Shown here: positions 15,285 to 23,917 of the stretch, piece after piece
Position numbering within the stretch: the stretch's first letter is position 1
Layout: every line of letters starts with the position of its first letter
Source: Actinophytocola sp050699935
GTDB lineage: Bacteria; Actinomycetota; Actinomycetes; Mycobacteriales; Pseudonocardiaceae
DNA: 64,000 nt
Reading direction: 5' to 3'
NCBI RefSeq assembly: GCF_050699935.1
Contig: NZ_JBOHGB010000019.1
Span: forward strand, 4,771-68,770
Notes under the pieces: model-generated
Told to the model about the DNA's origin: nothing
Databases searched by the model: none
The model's input: the letters and a program-made list of their open reading frames with translations, nothing else
Made by a program: the position numbers and the translations under genes

Positions 15285-16631
15285 TCAGGTGCCCTCGCAG
15301 TCGACGGGCGGTGCGTCGCGTGACTCGTTCGCCGCGTCGACGGTCATTCCGAAGGACGTCGAGCCGCCCACCGGGACCGTCATGTTCCACTCCGCGTTCG
15401 TGACCGTCACCGACGTGACCCCCTCGACGGCTTCCTCGTCGCCCACGCCGTTCCACACGTTGTTGATCTCGTGCCCGTCCGGCATCGTCCAGCGGACCGC
15501 CCAGCCGGTGATCGTCGCGTCGCCGTCGTTGCGGACGGTCACCTCGGCCTCGTAGCCGTCCGGCCACGAGTTCGTGATCTCGAACCGGGCCACGCATACC
15601 GGGACAGGCGGGGAGGACGGCGTGGTCGTCGGGGAGGCCGTGGCCGGCCCCGGCGCGGGCGCGCCGGACGACTCCGGGTCGCCGATCAGCACGCCCACGG
15701 CGACACCGGCGGCCACCAGGCCCGCCGCGGCGGTCCCGGCCACGACGGTGCGCCGCGACACCCGCCGGGCGGGCAGCACCAAGGTGGGCGTCCGCGGCTC
15801 GTACTCCGGCAGCGGCTCTCCCCGGACCGCGGCGGCCAGCGCGTCGAGCGCGCCGCGCATGTCAGGGCGCTTCGCCGGGTCGCGGTGCAGCAGCCACATC
15901 ACCAACCCGGAGAGCTGCCCGGCCCGGTGCGGCGGACGCACGTCGCCCGCCGCCACCTTGTGCAGCATCGCGATCGGGTTCTCGTCCACCCCGAACGGCG
16001 GCTCGCCCTCCAGCGCGGCGTACAGCGTGGCGCCGAAGGAGAACACGTCCGACCGGACGTCCGCCTCCTGGCCGCCGGCCACCTCGGGCGCGAGGTAGGC
16101 GGGCGTCCCGGGCATGAACCCGGTGGCGGTGACCCGCGCGTCGCCGGCCGCGCGGGACAGCCCGAAGTCGGTGAGCTTCGCGGTGCCGTCCTCGGTGATG
16201 AGCACGTTGTCCGGCTTGACGTCCCGGTGCACGATGCCCGCCGCGTGCGCCTCCGCCAGGGCACCGGCGACCTGCGCGCCGATCGCCGCCACCTCGTCCG
16301 GCGGCAGCACACCCCGCTCGATCACCGCACCCAGGCTCTCCGCCGGCAGGTACTCCATGACCAGGCACGGCCGCCCGTCGTGCGCGACGACGTCGTACAC
16401 CGCGATCGCGTTGGGGTGCCGCAGCCCGCCCGCGATCCGCCCCTCCCGGATCACGCGAGTGTTGGCCTCCTCGGCCTTCGGGTCGTCGGGCGCGGCGTGC
16501 AGCAGCAGCTCCTTGACCGCCACCGCGCGGTCGAGCCGCTCGTCGTGGGCGCGCCACACGACCCCCATCCCGCCGCCCCCGATGAGCGAGACGATGTGGT
16601 ACCGGTCCGCGATCAGGTCACCCGGCTCCAT
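15285..16631 (-). CDS. Transmembrane Ser/Thr protein kinase with extracellular CBM2-like domain
   Basis: 448 residues. Residues 1-265 form a PknB-type kinase: glycine loop LIGGGGMGVVW, lysine in VAVKELLL, catalytic HRDVKPDNVL and DFGLSR. One membrane helix follows near residue 320 (VVAGTAAAGLVAAGVAVGVLIG), then a Pro/Ser/Thr linker. The last 100 residues resemble a family 2 carbohydrate-binding module: cysteines near both ends (CVARFEI, VDCEGT) and the segments SWPDGYEAEVTVRNDGD, TGWAVRW and NNVWNG. In that module the conserved tryptophans bind cellulose or chitin. PASTA or NHL domains are the common sensors; a polysaccharide-binding sensor is less usual. The start is chosen at 16631 because the protein then begins just before the kinase fold. 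Confidence 0.88.
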   Translation of the reverse strand: MEPGDLIADRYHIVSLIGGGGMGVVWRAHDERLDRAVAVKELLLHAAPDDPKAEEANTRVIREGRIAGGLRHPNAIAVYDVVAHDGRPCLVMEYLPAESLGAVIERGVLPPDEVAAIGAQVAGALAEAHAAGIVHRDVKPDNVLITEDGTAKLTDFGLSRAAGDARVTATGFMPGTPAYLAPEVAGGQEADVRSDVFSFGATLYAALEGEPPFGVDENPIAMLHKVAAGDVRPPHRAGQLSGLVMWLLHRDPAKRPDMRGALDALAAAVRGEPLPEYEPRTPTLVLPARRVSRRTVVAGTAAAGLVAAGVAVGVLIGDPESSGAPAPGPATASPTTTPSSPPVPVCVARFEITNSWPDGYEAEVTVRNDGDATITGWAVRWTMPDGHEINNVWNGVGDEEAVEGVTSVTVTNAEWNMTVPVGGSTSFGMTVDAANESRDAPPVDCEGT

Positions 16632-16635
16632 CGGG

Positions 16636-17031
16636 TCACCTGGTGGACTGGAACAGCTCGATCGGGTTGCCCGACGGATCGTCGACGAGCACCTGCTTGC
16701 CGCCCACACCGGTCACGACGTCGTTGCGGAACACCGTGCCCGCCTCGCGCAGCCGGGCGACCTCGGCCTCGACGTCCTCGACGTCGAGGGAGATCCGGTT
16801 CCAGCCACCGGGCTCCGGGGCCCGGCCGTCCGGCATGGCCTGACCGCCGCCGGCCGGACCGCCGGGTGCCGACAGTACGAGCCGCAGCGGGCCGCGGGCC
16901 AGCATCGCGAACGTCGGCGCCGGGTGCATGACCTCGGTGAACCCCAGCAGGCCGGTGTAGAACGCCAGCGCCGCGTCGACGTCGTGCACGATGTACCGCA
17001 CGCGAACCGTGTCTCCCGCCGGCTGGCTCAT
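16636..17031 (-). CDS. VOC-family (glyoxalase/bleomycin-resistance) protein
   Basis: 131 residues with the betaalphabetabetabeta repeat pattern of vicinal-oxygen-chelate proteins: VRYIVHDVDAALAFYTGLLG at the start, WNRISLDVEDVEAEVARLRE in the middle and LVDDPSGNPIELFQ at the end. The last segment supplies the usual metal-ligand glutamate. Family functions range from glyoxalase to antibiotic binding, and this one is not assignable. Its start overlaps the stop of the upstream methyltransferase gene (17028-17031), and its stop is 4 bases from the kinase start, so the three may form one transcript. Confidence 0.82.
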   Translation of the reverse strand: MSQPAGDTVRVRYIVHDVDAALAFYTGLLGFTEVMHPAPTFAMLARGPLRLVLSAPGGPAGGGQAMPDGRAPEPGGWNRISLDVEDVEAEVARLREAGTVFRNDVVTGVGGKQVLVDDPSGNPIELFQSTR

Positions 17032-17876
17032 GGCTTGCGCCCCACCGCCCCGACGATGCATCGCGCCGCACCGCTCAGGGGCGTCAGCCGCGGCCCGTCC
17101 GGCCACCACTCGTCGCACGGCGCCGGGCCGGGCTCGGCGAGCGCGTTGGGCTTGATCAGCTCTAGTCCCTCCAGCATCGCCACGATCTCCGTGCGGGTGC
17201 GGAACCGGCCCGCGCCCATCGGCCCGTTCACGAGGATATTCTCGATGCGCCGGGCGATCTCGGTCAGCTCCGGCACCTCCGGGTCGAAGAAGTGCGAGAA
17301 CACGACGTAGCTGCCGGGCGCGAGCGCGTCGATGTACTGCCTCATCACCGCCGGCCCGCTGTCACCCTCGAGGTGGTGCAGCGTGCCGACCTGCAGCAGC
17401 ACGACCGGGCGGGAGAAGTCGATGCCGCGCAGCACGGTCTCGTTCTCCAGCACCTCGGGCGGCACGAAGATGTCGGCGGACACCATGTGCACGTTGTCGT
17501 TGCTCTCGAGCAGCGCCCGGCCGTGTGCGAGCACCACCGGGTCGTTGTCGATGTACACGACGCGTGCCTCGTCGTTGTAGCGCTGCACGATCTCGTGCGT
17601 GTTCTCCGCGGTCGGCAGGCCGGACCCGCAGTCGAGGTACTGGTCGAGGCCGGCCTGGACGGCGAGGAACCGGCACGCGCGGTTGAGGAAGCCACGGTTG
17701 CCGCGGGCGATGTCCACCGCCTCCGGCACCGCGGCGTTGATCTTGTTCATCACCTGCCGGTCGACGTCGTACACGTCCTTCCCACCGAGGAACCCGCCGT
17801 ACACGCGGGCGATGCTCGGCCGGGTCGGGTCCACGCCCACCGGAATCTGGCTCGGTGACCTCGTCGGCGTATCCAT
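17028..17876 (-). CDS. DUF574-type S-adenosylmethionine-dependent methyltransferase
   Basis: 282 residues of the actinomycete family often named SAM-dependent methyltransferase DUF574. The beginning PSIARVYGGFLGGKDVYDVDR, the glycine motif YLDCGSGLPT, VVYIDNDPVVLAHGRALLES and VLLQVGTLHHL are all typical. Streptomyces and relatives carry dozens of copies; the substrate is not established. The ATG at 17876 is preceded by GGACGAGAG. It shares a 4-base overlap with the VOC gene downstream. Confidence 0.88.
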   Translation of the reverse strand: MDTPTRSPSQIPVGVDPTRPSIARVYGGFLGGKDVYDVDRQVMNKINAAVPEAVDIARGNRGFLNRACRFLAVQAGLDQYLDCGSGLPTAENTHEIVQRYNDEARVVYIDNDPVVLAHGRALLESNDNVHMVSADIFVPPEVLENETVLRGIDFSRPVVLLQVGTLHHLEGDSGPAVMRQYIDALAPGSYVVFSHFFDPEVPELTEIARRIENILVNGPMGAGRFRTRTEIVAMLEGLELIKPNALAEPGPAPCDEWWPDGPRLTPLSGAARCIVGAVGRKP

Positions 17877-17944
17877 GCTCTCGTCCTCACAAAGGAGCTC
17901 GACCGTCAGTGAACACACAGAGTAGCTCGATGTGTTCGCACGGC

Positions 17945-18787
17945 CTACGTCCATACCGAACGCACCCGGTCGACGAAGGAGGCGGCCTGCGTGCGGCCGG
18001 CCCGCGCGGCACCCGCGCGCCGGGCGGGGTCGAGCAGGTTGCGCCCGAACGCCTTGCGCGCTGCCGCGTCCGGGGTCACGAGCTCCACCCGCGAGCTCGC
18101 GCGCAGCCGCTCGACCAGCCGGGCCGCGCCCGTGCCCATGCCGTGGGGGAGCGGCGCGAGCACGACGACCCGCTCGTAGCCGGCGGCGAGGTCGGCGTTC
18201 GTGCCGGAGCGGACGCCGCCGTCCATGTAGCGCCGGCCATCGATGGTGACCGGTGGCCAGACGCCGGGCACCGCGCAGCTCGCCGCCACCACGCGCGCCA
18301 ATGGCACCCCGGCGGTGCGGTCGAAGACGCGGAACTCGCCGGTCTCGACGTCGACCGCGGTGATCCGCAGCGCCCGGTCCGGCCACTCGCGTACCGGCAG
18401 CCTGGACTCGATCACGTCGACCCGGTCCGCCTCCGGCACCGTGCCGGCGTGCGCGGCGAGCCTGCCGATCCGCGCCCGAACCTTGTGCGGCGCCCGCGGG
18501 CCGGCGACCATCGCGAACCCGTAGCGCAGCAGCAGCCCGGGCCCGAACGCCGCGGCGATCTCGCCGTCCGGTGGGGCGAGCTGCACCTGGTAGCGCTCCT
18601 CGGGGTCCAGCCCGCTCGCGACCTGCGCGCCGACCACCGAGCCGGCGGACGTGCCCACGACGAGGTCGGCGTCGCCGAGATCCACACCGCCCGCCGCGAG
18701 CCCCGCCAGGATTCCCCACTCCCAGGCGATCCCGGTGATCCCGCCGCCGCCGAGGACGAGTGCGCGCCGTGTCATGGGCCCAGTCAT
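17945..18787 (-). CDS. Patatin-like phospholipase
   Basis: 280 residues. The patatin signature is complete: the oxyanion loop ALVLGGGGITGIAWEWG, nucleophile elbow VGTSAGSVVG with the active serine, and the second half of the catalytic dyad in RYMDGGVRSGTNADLA. The protein has no signal peptide, so it is likely cytoplasmic or membrane-peripheral and hydrolyses acyl esters of lipids. A second start at 18775 (MTRRAL) lies closer to the fold and is equally possible. Confidence 0.86.
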   Translation of the reverse strand: MTGPMTRRALVLGGGGITGIAWEWGILAGLAAGGVDLGDADLVVGTSAGSVVGAQVASGLDPEERYQVQLAPPDGEIAAAFGPGLLLRYGFAMVAGPRAPHKVRARIGRLAAHAGTVPEADRVDVIESRLPVREWPDRALRITAVDVETGEFRVFDRTAGVPLARVVAASCAVPGVWPPVTIDGRRYMDGGVRSGTNADLAAGYERVVVLAPLPHGMGTGAARLVERLRASSRVELVTPDAAARKAFGRNLLDPARRAGAARAGRTQAASFVDRVRSVWT

Positions 18788-18805
18788 GCGACCATCATGG
18801 ACCCG

Positions 18806-19564
18806 TCACGGCCGGGCGAGCAGGTCCAATGCGGCACGCCCGGGCTGACCGGTCAGGTCCCAGTCGACCGCGCCGAGCAGGAACGCGATGATCGCGTCGG
18901 CGAGGACGCTCGCGCCCTTCCAGCGGTTGGCCGCCTGCTCGTCCGGGTGGGTCCGGTGGCGCAGCACGAAACCGTCCAGCATCGCCTGCAGCACCGACGA
19001 CATCCGGTGATGAGTCCACTCCGGACGCATGACGAGGTCCTGCCCCTGGGCGAGCCGGCGGTAGATGCCGTGCCAGACGGTGGTGGCCGCGCGCGAGGCC
19101 GGCACCAGCGCGCCGGACAGCTGCGGGTGCCGCGGCAGCAGCGGACCGAGGTGGAGGATGAGGAAGCTCCGCGGGTGGCGCACGAGGTCGGCGAGAAGCT
19201 CGTCGGCGGTGTTGATGACGACGCGGGAAAGCGGTGCGGCCGGATCGACCACGGGGGTCTCGTATTCCCGCAGCAGCGCGTAGACGACCGCGTCCGGCAG
19301 GAACTCCGCGCGTGTCGGCCAGCGGCTGAAGAAGGCCCGCCGGCTCGCGCCCTGGCCCCAGGACGGCGCCAGCCGGATCACGTCCTCGACGCGCAACCAG
19401 TCAAGCGCGGCGGGGAACCGTATGTGCCGCAGGCGGTTCGACTCGTCCTCGTCGAACGGCTCTGCCCGCAGGTAGCCGTCGAGGAGATCCGCGGCGACGT
19501 CGAGAAAGCACACCGCCGTGGCATCGTGACGGGACGGAGCTGATCGCGGACCCACCGGTGGCAT
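18806..19564 (-). CDS. TetR-like transcriptional regulator
   Basis: About 252 residues. An atypical, long N-terminus precedes a helix-turn-helix-like segment (VEDVIRLAPSWGQGASRRAFFSRWPTRAEFLPDA), in which the last half is the TetR recognition helix pattern. The C-terminal two-thirds are helical, as in TetR ligand domains (VVINTADELLADLVRHP, MSSVLQAMLDGFVLRHRTH). The start is uncertain: the frame is open to a TTG at 19594, and the ATG at 19564 has GGAGGA directly against it. It lies 18 bases after the patatin start on the same strand, so it may regulate that gene. Confidence 0.62.
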   Translation of the reverse strand: MPPVGPRSAPSRHDATAVCFLDVAADLLDGYLRAEPFDEDESNRLRHIRFPAALDWLRVEDVIRLAPSWGQGASRRAFFSRWPTRAEFLPDAVVYALLREYETPVVDPAAPLSRVVINTADELLADLVRHPRSFLILHLGPLLPRHPQLSGALVPASRAATTVWHGIYRRLAQGQDLVMRPEWTHHRMSSVLQAMLDGFVLRHRTHPDEQAANRWKGASVLADAIIAFLLGAVDWDLTGQPGRAALDLLARP

Positions 19565-19886
19565 TCCTCCATGCGGCGTGCGGACCACCGACAAGTGTGG
19601 CGACCACGGAGATCAACAGCAGCCCCGCATCCGAGTGAAGAGAATTCGACGGTTCGGCACGCTCTGTAAGCGCCTTCATTGTAGGTTCGCCCGACGAACG
19701 AGCAGTGGACGCTTTCCCGAGGCGTGCGGAACTACGGCGAGCGCCGAAACCTCTTTGGTGCCCGTGTGCCTGCCCGCGTCGCCGTTCGCGTGGGACCAGG
19801 TCAAGCGCTGTGTCGAGAATGGTCCGAGCGCTCCGACTTACCGCCGAGGAGGCGCCGGCGACCGGCGCCGCGACCGAAGGAATGAC
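19565..19886. other. Divergent intergenic region, no gene seen
   Basis: About 320 bases between the TetR-like gene (leftwards) and the serine hydrolase (rightwards). Frames crossing it lack the third-position G/C bias of real genes here, and no palindrome or RNA motif stands out. It should contain the promoters of both flanking genes. Confidence 0.4.
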
Positions 19887-20993
19887 ATGAGCGATCTTTC
19901 CGAGCAGATCCAGGTGCTCCTCGAGGGCATGGTGGAGTCCGGGGCCGAGAACGGCGTGCAGGCCGCCGTCTACCGGCGTGGCGAGCTGGTGGCCGACGTC
20001 GCCGTCGGGGCGGCCGACCCGGCGACCGGGCGGCCGGTCACGCCGGACACCGTCTTCTTCGCGGCCTCGACGGCGAAGGGTGTCGCCGCGACCGTCGTCC
20101 ACGTCCTGGCCGAGCGCGGCGTGCTCGACTACGACACGCGGATCGCCGAGCTGTGGCCGGAGTTCGGCGCGCACGGCAAGGACCGCGCCACCGTGCGGCA
20201 CGCGCTGACGCACTCCGCCGGCGTGCCGGCGTTGCCCAAGGACCTCGCCGCGGACACCATCACCGACTGGGACGCCATGTGCGCGCTCACCGCCGGCCTC
20301 GAGCCGCGCTGGGTGCCGGGGGAACGCGCCGGCTACCACCCGCTCACCTTCGGCTTTCTGCTCGGCGAGATCGTGCGCCGGGCCACCGGCAGGCCGATCT
20401 CGCGGGTGCTCGCCGAGGACGTGGCGGGGCCGCTGGGCGTGGCCGACGAGCTGTACTTCGGCGTGCCCGCCGCGGCGCACGGCCGGCTGGCCCGGTTCAC
20501 CGACGATCCCGCCGGGGCCGCGATGTTCGCCTCGGTGGCGGCGGACCTACCGCTGTTCAACGCCGGCCCGCCCGACCTCACGCCCGGCGCCACGCTCGCC
20601 AACCGCACCGATCTGCTCGCCGCCGACGCGCCCTCCTGGGGCGTGCTGTCCGCCCGCGCCGTCGCCCGCATGTACGCCGCGCTCCTCGACGAGGTCGACG
20701 GCGTGCGCCTGGTCTCGCCGGCGCGGCTGCGGGCCATGAGCACGGTGGCGACGAGCGGCACCGACGAGATGACCGGCGCCCCCGCGCATTACGGCCTGGG
20801 CTACACGGTCGGCACCCTCGGCCAGCGCCCGGTCGCCCCGACGGTCTTCGGCATGGTCGGCGTCGGCGGCAGCGCGGCGTACGCGGACACCGCCACCGGG
20901 ATCACGGTCGCGGTGACCAAGAACCGCTTCAATCCCGTCGAGATCAACGCCTACGACCGGGTTCACGAGCTCGCCGTCGCCGTTCTCTCCTGA
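19887..20993 (+). CDS. Serine hydrolase of the class C beta-lactamase/esterase family
   Basis: 368 residues. The nucleophile motif SxxK is in FFAASTAKGVAATVVH, followed by a tyrosine box near AGYHPLTFGFLLGEIV and the closing FGMVGVGGSAAYADTATG, where the usual KTG/HxG is replaced by GVGGS. This is the pattern of EstB-like esterases and DD-peptidase relatives rather than true beta-lactamases. No signal peptide is present, so the enzyme is probably cytoplasmic. The start at 19887 follows GAAGGA. A strong bidirectional terminator separates it from lsr2. Confidence 0.85.
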   Translation: MSDLSEQIQVLLEGMVESGAENGVQAAVYRRGELVADVAVGAADPATGRPVTPDTVFFAASTAKGVAATVVHVLAERGVLDYDTRIAELWPEFGAHGKDRATVRHALTHSAGVPALPKDLAADTITDWDAMCALTAGLEPRWVPGERAGYHPLTFGFLLGEIVRRATGRPISRVLAEDVAGPLGVADELYFGVPAAAHGRLARFTDDPAGAAMFASVAADLPLFNAGPPDLTPGATLANRTDLLAADAPSWGVLSARAVARMYAALLDEVDGVRLVSPARLRAMSTVATSGTDEMTGAPAHYGLGYTVGTLGQRPVAPTVFGMVGVGGSAAYADTATGITVAVTKNRFNPVEINAYDRVHELAVAVLS

Positions 20994-21015
20994 CCGGCCC
21001 GTCCGCCGTGGAAAT

Positions 21016-21053
21016 GCGAAGGCCCGGCCGGATTTCTCCGGCCGGGCCTTCGC
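21016..21053. terminator. Bidirectional terminator between serine hydrolase and lsr2
   Basis: Arms 21016-21032 and 21037-21053 are perfectly complementary over 17 bases, mostly G/C, around a 4-base loop. It lies between two convergent genes, 23 bases after one stop and 13 bases from the other. Confidence 0.88.
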
Positions 21054-21065
21054 GGGGGCGTTCGG

Positions 21066-21455
21066 TCAGCCCTTCTTCGCACGCGAGCGGCGCTTGGTCG
21101 AACCGCCGGCCTTCTCCTCCTGCTGAGCCTGGCGGTATGACTCGGCGACATGAGCGGGAATCCGGCCGCGGGCGGCGAGTTCGATGCCGTTCGCCTGCGC
21201 CCATTCCCGAATCTGGCTCGCGTCGTTGTTCGCCGCGCCATTGCGGCCGGTGCCGGAGCCGCGCTTGATGCGCCCGCCCGTGCGGCGGCCGGAATTGACG
21301 TAATCCGCGAGCGCGCCGCGGAGTCGCTCGGCATGGGAATCTGTGAGGTCGATCTCGTATGTCACGCCGTCCAGCCCGAACTGTACGGTGCTAACGCTGC
21401 CCGACGCCGTACCGTCAAGGTCGTCGACCAGCTGAACAAGAACCTTCTGAGCCAT
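21066..21455 (-). CDS. lsr2: Lsr2 nucleoid-associated protein
   Basis: 129 residues. The N-terminal oligomerisation domain starts MAQKVLVQLVDDLDG and runs through VTYEIDLTDSHAERLRGALADYV. The C-terminal DNA-binding domain has the R-G-R hook in NGIELAARGRIPAHVAESYR, which inserts into the minor groove of AT-rich DNA. Lsr2 is the actinobacterial counterpart of H-NS and silences foreign AT-rich DNA. The basic tail STKRRSRAKKG is typical. Its own upstream region is the most AT-rich stretch of the window, fitting autorepression, which is an inference. Confidence 0.95.
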   Translation of the reverse strand: MAQKVLVQLVDDLDGTASGSVSTVQFGLDGVTYEIDLTDSHAERLRGALADYVNSGRRTGGRIKRGSGTGRNGAANNDASQIREWAQANGIELAARGRIPAHVAESYRQAQQEEKAGGSTKRRSRAKKG

Positions 21456-21694
21456 TGAAGAGCACCTTCTGAGACGTGGGTTGCGAACACAACTATCAGT
21501 TCGAGACAAACAGTATCAATAAATTCGGTCTGCTCCAAGTGGACTGTCAAATTGTGGGAATACGCAACGTCGCGTGCTGCTTGCGGAGGGCAAGTTGCAG
21601 CGCCCCTGACAGGGCCGACCCGTCTCGGACCGTGAGGATTCCGCTTCGGGGAGTGGTCGTGTCGCGCTCGACGTGGAAATGCCGGACCCGTCGC
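21456..21694 (-). promoter_or_regulatory. AT-rich lsr2 upstream region
   Basis: This 240-base gap is clearly less GC-rich than its surroundings, above all 21478-21560. On the minus strand it holds TTGACA (complement of 21545-21550) and, further down, TATTGATACTG-like sequence that could serve as promoter elements, though the spacing is not a clean 17. No coding frame is convincing. Confidence 0.45.
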
Positions 21695-22201
21695 TCAGGC
21701 GTGCGGCGACCGTATAAGGGCCGTGATCAATTCCGCCCGGTGCGGCCAGCGCTCGACGAGCTCGCCGGCATTCGGGCGTTCGAAGTCGCTCGGTACGAAA
21801 CCCGGGGCCATCGTGTTGCCGTACACGCCGTATTCCCCACCGGGACGAAGTCGTGCACCCATCCAGGTGCCGTGCGGAACGACCGTTTGGACGCGTTGCC
21901 CATTCAGCACGTCCGTGCCGAGTATCACCAGCTCGTCGCGTCCGTCGGGATGCAGCAGCAGCAACTCGATCGGGTCGCCGAGGTAGAAATGCCAGACCTC
22001 GTCGGTCGGCAGGCGGTGCATGTCGGAAAAGGAGCTCTCGTCCGCCGTGAGCAACGCGACCATCGCGGTGCCGAGCGGCTTACCGTCCGCGCCCCTGATC
22101 GGCGACTCGTACGTGGCAGTGAAGAGCACGTCCTCCTGGGGCATCAGCGACGTGAGCCGCCACAGCTCCCGCAGCTCCGCCACGGTGGGTTTTCTCGTCA
22201 T
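21695..22201 (-). CDS. DUF985 cupin-fold protein (first of two in the window)
   Basis: 168 residues with the double-stranded beta-helix of the DUF985 cupin family: MHRLPTDEVWHFYLGDPIELLLLHPDG, VVPHGTWMGARL and GNTMAPGFVPSDFE. The His-Glu pair in the first motif and the later tryptophan segment are conserved. The relative at 32286-32861 has the same motifs. Some proteins of this fold bind sugars or metals, but the role of this family is unknown. The ATG at 22201 follows a purine-rich stretch; an upstream in-frame start at 22246 is less likely. Confidence 0.85.
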   Translation of the reverse strand: MTRKPTVAELRELWRLTSLMPQEDVLFTATYESPIRGADGKPLGTAMVALLTADESSFSDMHRLPTDEVWHFYLGDPIELLLLHPDGRDELVILGTDVLNGQRVQTVVPHGTWMGARLRPGGEYGVYGNTMAPGFVPSDFERPNAGELVERWPHRAELITALIRSPHA

Positions 22202-22285
22202 TTCCGGCACCTTCCCACGAGGGCAGCGTTGTGACGAAAGGATCACGGCCGCAACCCGCGTCGCCGAGCGCCACGTCCCACGGCC

Positions 22286-23332
22286 GTGCGAAGGACATTA
22301 GCGAAGCTGCTCATCCTGCCGCTCGTTGCCCTCGGTGTACTCGGCCTGGGGCCCGGAGTGGCCGGAGCGTGCGCGTGTGGCGCGATCATCGCCGACGAGC
22401 GCCTGCGGGCCGTGCAGGAGACGGCCCTGGTGCGGTTCACCGGCGACACCGAGACCGTGACGCTCAACGTCGCGACGCGGACCGACGCGACCCGGGCGGC
22501 GTTCCTCATGCCCGTGCCCGCCCGCGCGCGCTTCGAGCTCGCCGACGCCGAGGTGTTCGCCGAGCTCGACCGGATCAGCCGGCCGCGCGTCGTGTACCGC
22601 GAGGTCGTCGTCGACGAGGACGGCTCCGACGGGGCCGCCGCGCCGGGTGGTGGTGAGCGGGTGACCGTGACCGACCATACGAAGGTCGGGCCGTTCGAGG
22701 TCGCCCAGCTCGCCGGCACGGACTCCGGCGCGGTGACCGACTGGCTGGCGGAACACGACTTCACGCTCCCGGACGACCTCGCCGGCGCGCTCACGCCCTA
22801 CCTCGCCGAGGGCTGGCTCGTGGTCGCCGTCCGGCTCACCCCGGACACCAGCGGCGCGACCTTCGCCGACGGGCTGCCACCGATGCGGCTGACCTTCGGC
22901 ACCGAGGAGCCGGTGTACCCGATGCGGCTGTCCGCCACCGCCGAGCACGCGCAGCCGCTGCGCCTCTACGTGCTCGCCGACCACCGGATGGACGCCGGCA
23001 ACCCGGCCCGGGAGGGTGGCGAGCCGGAGCTGACCTACGCGAACTGGGTGCGCCCGGCCGACCTGTCCGGCCACCCGGTCCTCGCCGGGATGGTCGACGG
23101 GCCGACGTTCCTCACCCGCTACGACGCGACGTTCCAGCCGGAGGACATCACCGGCGACATCCGCCTGACGCGGGCCGTGGCGGACGAGCCGTACCGCGCC
23201 GTGGTCATCCAGAACCGTTACGTCACCGGCACTTCGCCGGCGACGATCGTGGCCTGGGTGGCCGTGGTAGCGGGTGGGCTCGTCCTGCTCCTGGCCGTGC
23301 TCCTGCACCGGTACCCGAGGCGTCGTCCATAG
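22286..23332 (+). CDS. DUF2330 secreted or membrane-anchored protein
   Basis: 348 residues. A signal peptide (LAKLLILPLVALGVLGLGPGVAGA) leads to a mature N-terminus beginning CACGAIIAD, the mark of the DUF2330 family. A long beta-rich extracellular domain follows (FLMPVPARARFELADAEVF, LYVLADHRMDAG, FLTRYDATFQPEDITGDI). One membrane helix near residues 320-340 and a basic tail HRYPRRRP anchor it with the domain outside. No function is known. The GTG start at 22286 gives the signal peptide its normal basic beginning. A palindromic repeat follows 13 bases after the stop. Confidence 0.85.
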   Translation: MRRTLAKLLILPLVALGVLGLGPGVAGACACGAIIADERLRAVQETALVRFTGDTETVTLNVATRTDATRAAFLMPVPARARFELADAEVFAELDRISRPRVVYREVVVDEDGSDGAAAPGGGERVTVTDHTKVGPFEVAQLAGTDSGAVTDWLAEHDFTLPDDLAGALTPYLAEGWLVVAVRLTPDTSGATFADGLPPMRLTFGTEEPVYPMRLSATAEHAQPLRLYVLADHRMDAGNPAREGGEPELTYANWVRPADLSGHPVLAGMVDGPTFLTRYDATFQPEDITGDIRLTRAVADEPYRAVVIQNRYVTGTSPATIVAWVAVVAGGLVLLLAVLLHRYPRRRP

Positions 23333-23345
23333 TGGACCGAACGGC

Positions 23346-23394
23346 CTGGAAGGACGCCTTCCAGACGCTGGGCGTCCGGAAGGCGTCCTTCCAG
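23346..23394. repeat. Palindromic repeat, copy 2 of 5 (probable terminator)
   Basis: Arms 23346-23362 and 23378-23394 match perfectly over 17 bases, and a nested GACGC/GCGTC pair extends the hairpin towards the loop. It lies between the convergent DUF2330 and WhiB genes and touches the WhiB stop codon. Confidence 0.82.
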
Positions 23395-23658
23395 TCACGC
23401 GGCCTGGTGTGCCCGGCGCGTGCGGCGGGCGAGCTCGCGGCGCTCGCGTTCGGTGGTGCCGCCGAAGATGCCGTGGTCGAGCCCGTTGTCCAGGGCGAAG
23501 TTCAGGCACTGCGCCCGCACCGGGCAACGTGCGCAGACGGCCTTCGCCTGCTCCGCCTGCCGGGCTGCGGGGCCGACGTCGGAGATGGGGAAGAACAGTT
23601 CCGGGTCCTCGTCCCGGCAGGCGGCACGGTTCCGCCAGTCGGTGGTCGTCTTGTCCAT
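23395..23658 (-). CDS. WhiB-family iron-sulfur regulator
   Basis: 87 residues. Four cysteines for a [4Fe-4S] cluster are present: one in RNRAACRDEDPELFFP, two in AVCARCPVRAQC and the last completing that motif. The beta-turn GIFGGTTERERREL follows and the C-terminus is basic (ARRTRRAH). WhiB proteins bind the principal sigma factor and respond to redox or NO. It resembles the WhiB1/WblE group, but the paralogue cannot be fixed from this alone. The start at 23658 gives the usual family length. Confidence 0.92.
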   Translation of the reverse strand: MDKTTTDWRNRAACRDEDPELFFPISDVGPAARQAEQAKAVCARCPVRAQCLNFALDNGLDHGIFGGTTERERRELARRTRRAHQAA

Positions 23659-23917
23659 GACGGTGCCGCCTCCAATCACGGCGCCGGGCCGCCCGCGCGC
23701 GGGCGTGCCCGTGGAAGTGAGTCGGTGGGTGGCGCCCCACTGCTGGAGCGCCGAGAGGGAATGCCGGTCGCACGGCCGATCGCCGGCACAGGGCATCGTA
23801 GGAGGTCAACGCCCCTTCGCGCGCCTGTATTCCGGGCGCCGGGCCTGCGGCTGAGGGTTTGCTGAAGAAGCACGCGGTTCGGTGGCCCTCGCGCGGGCCC
23901 GTCGACATGATCGGCAC

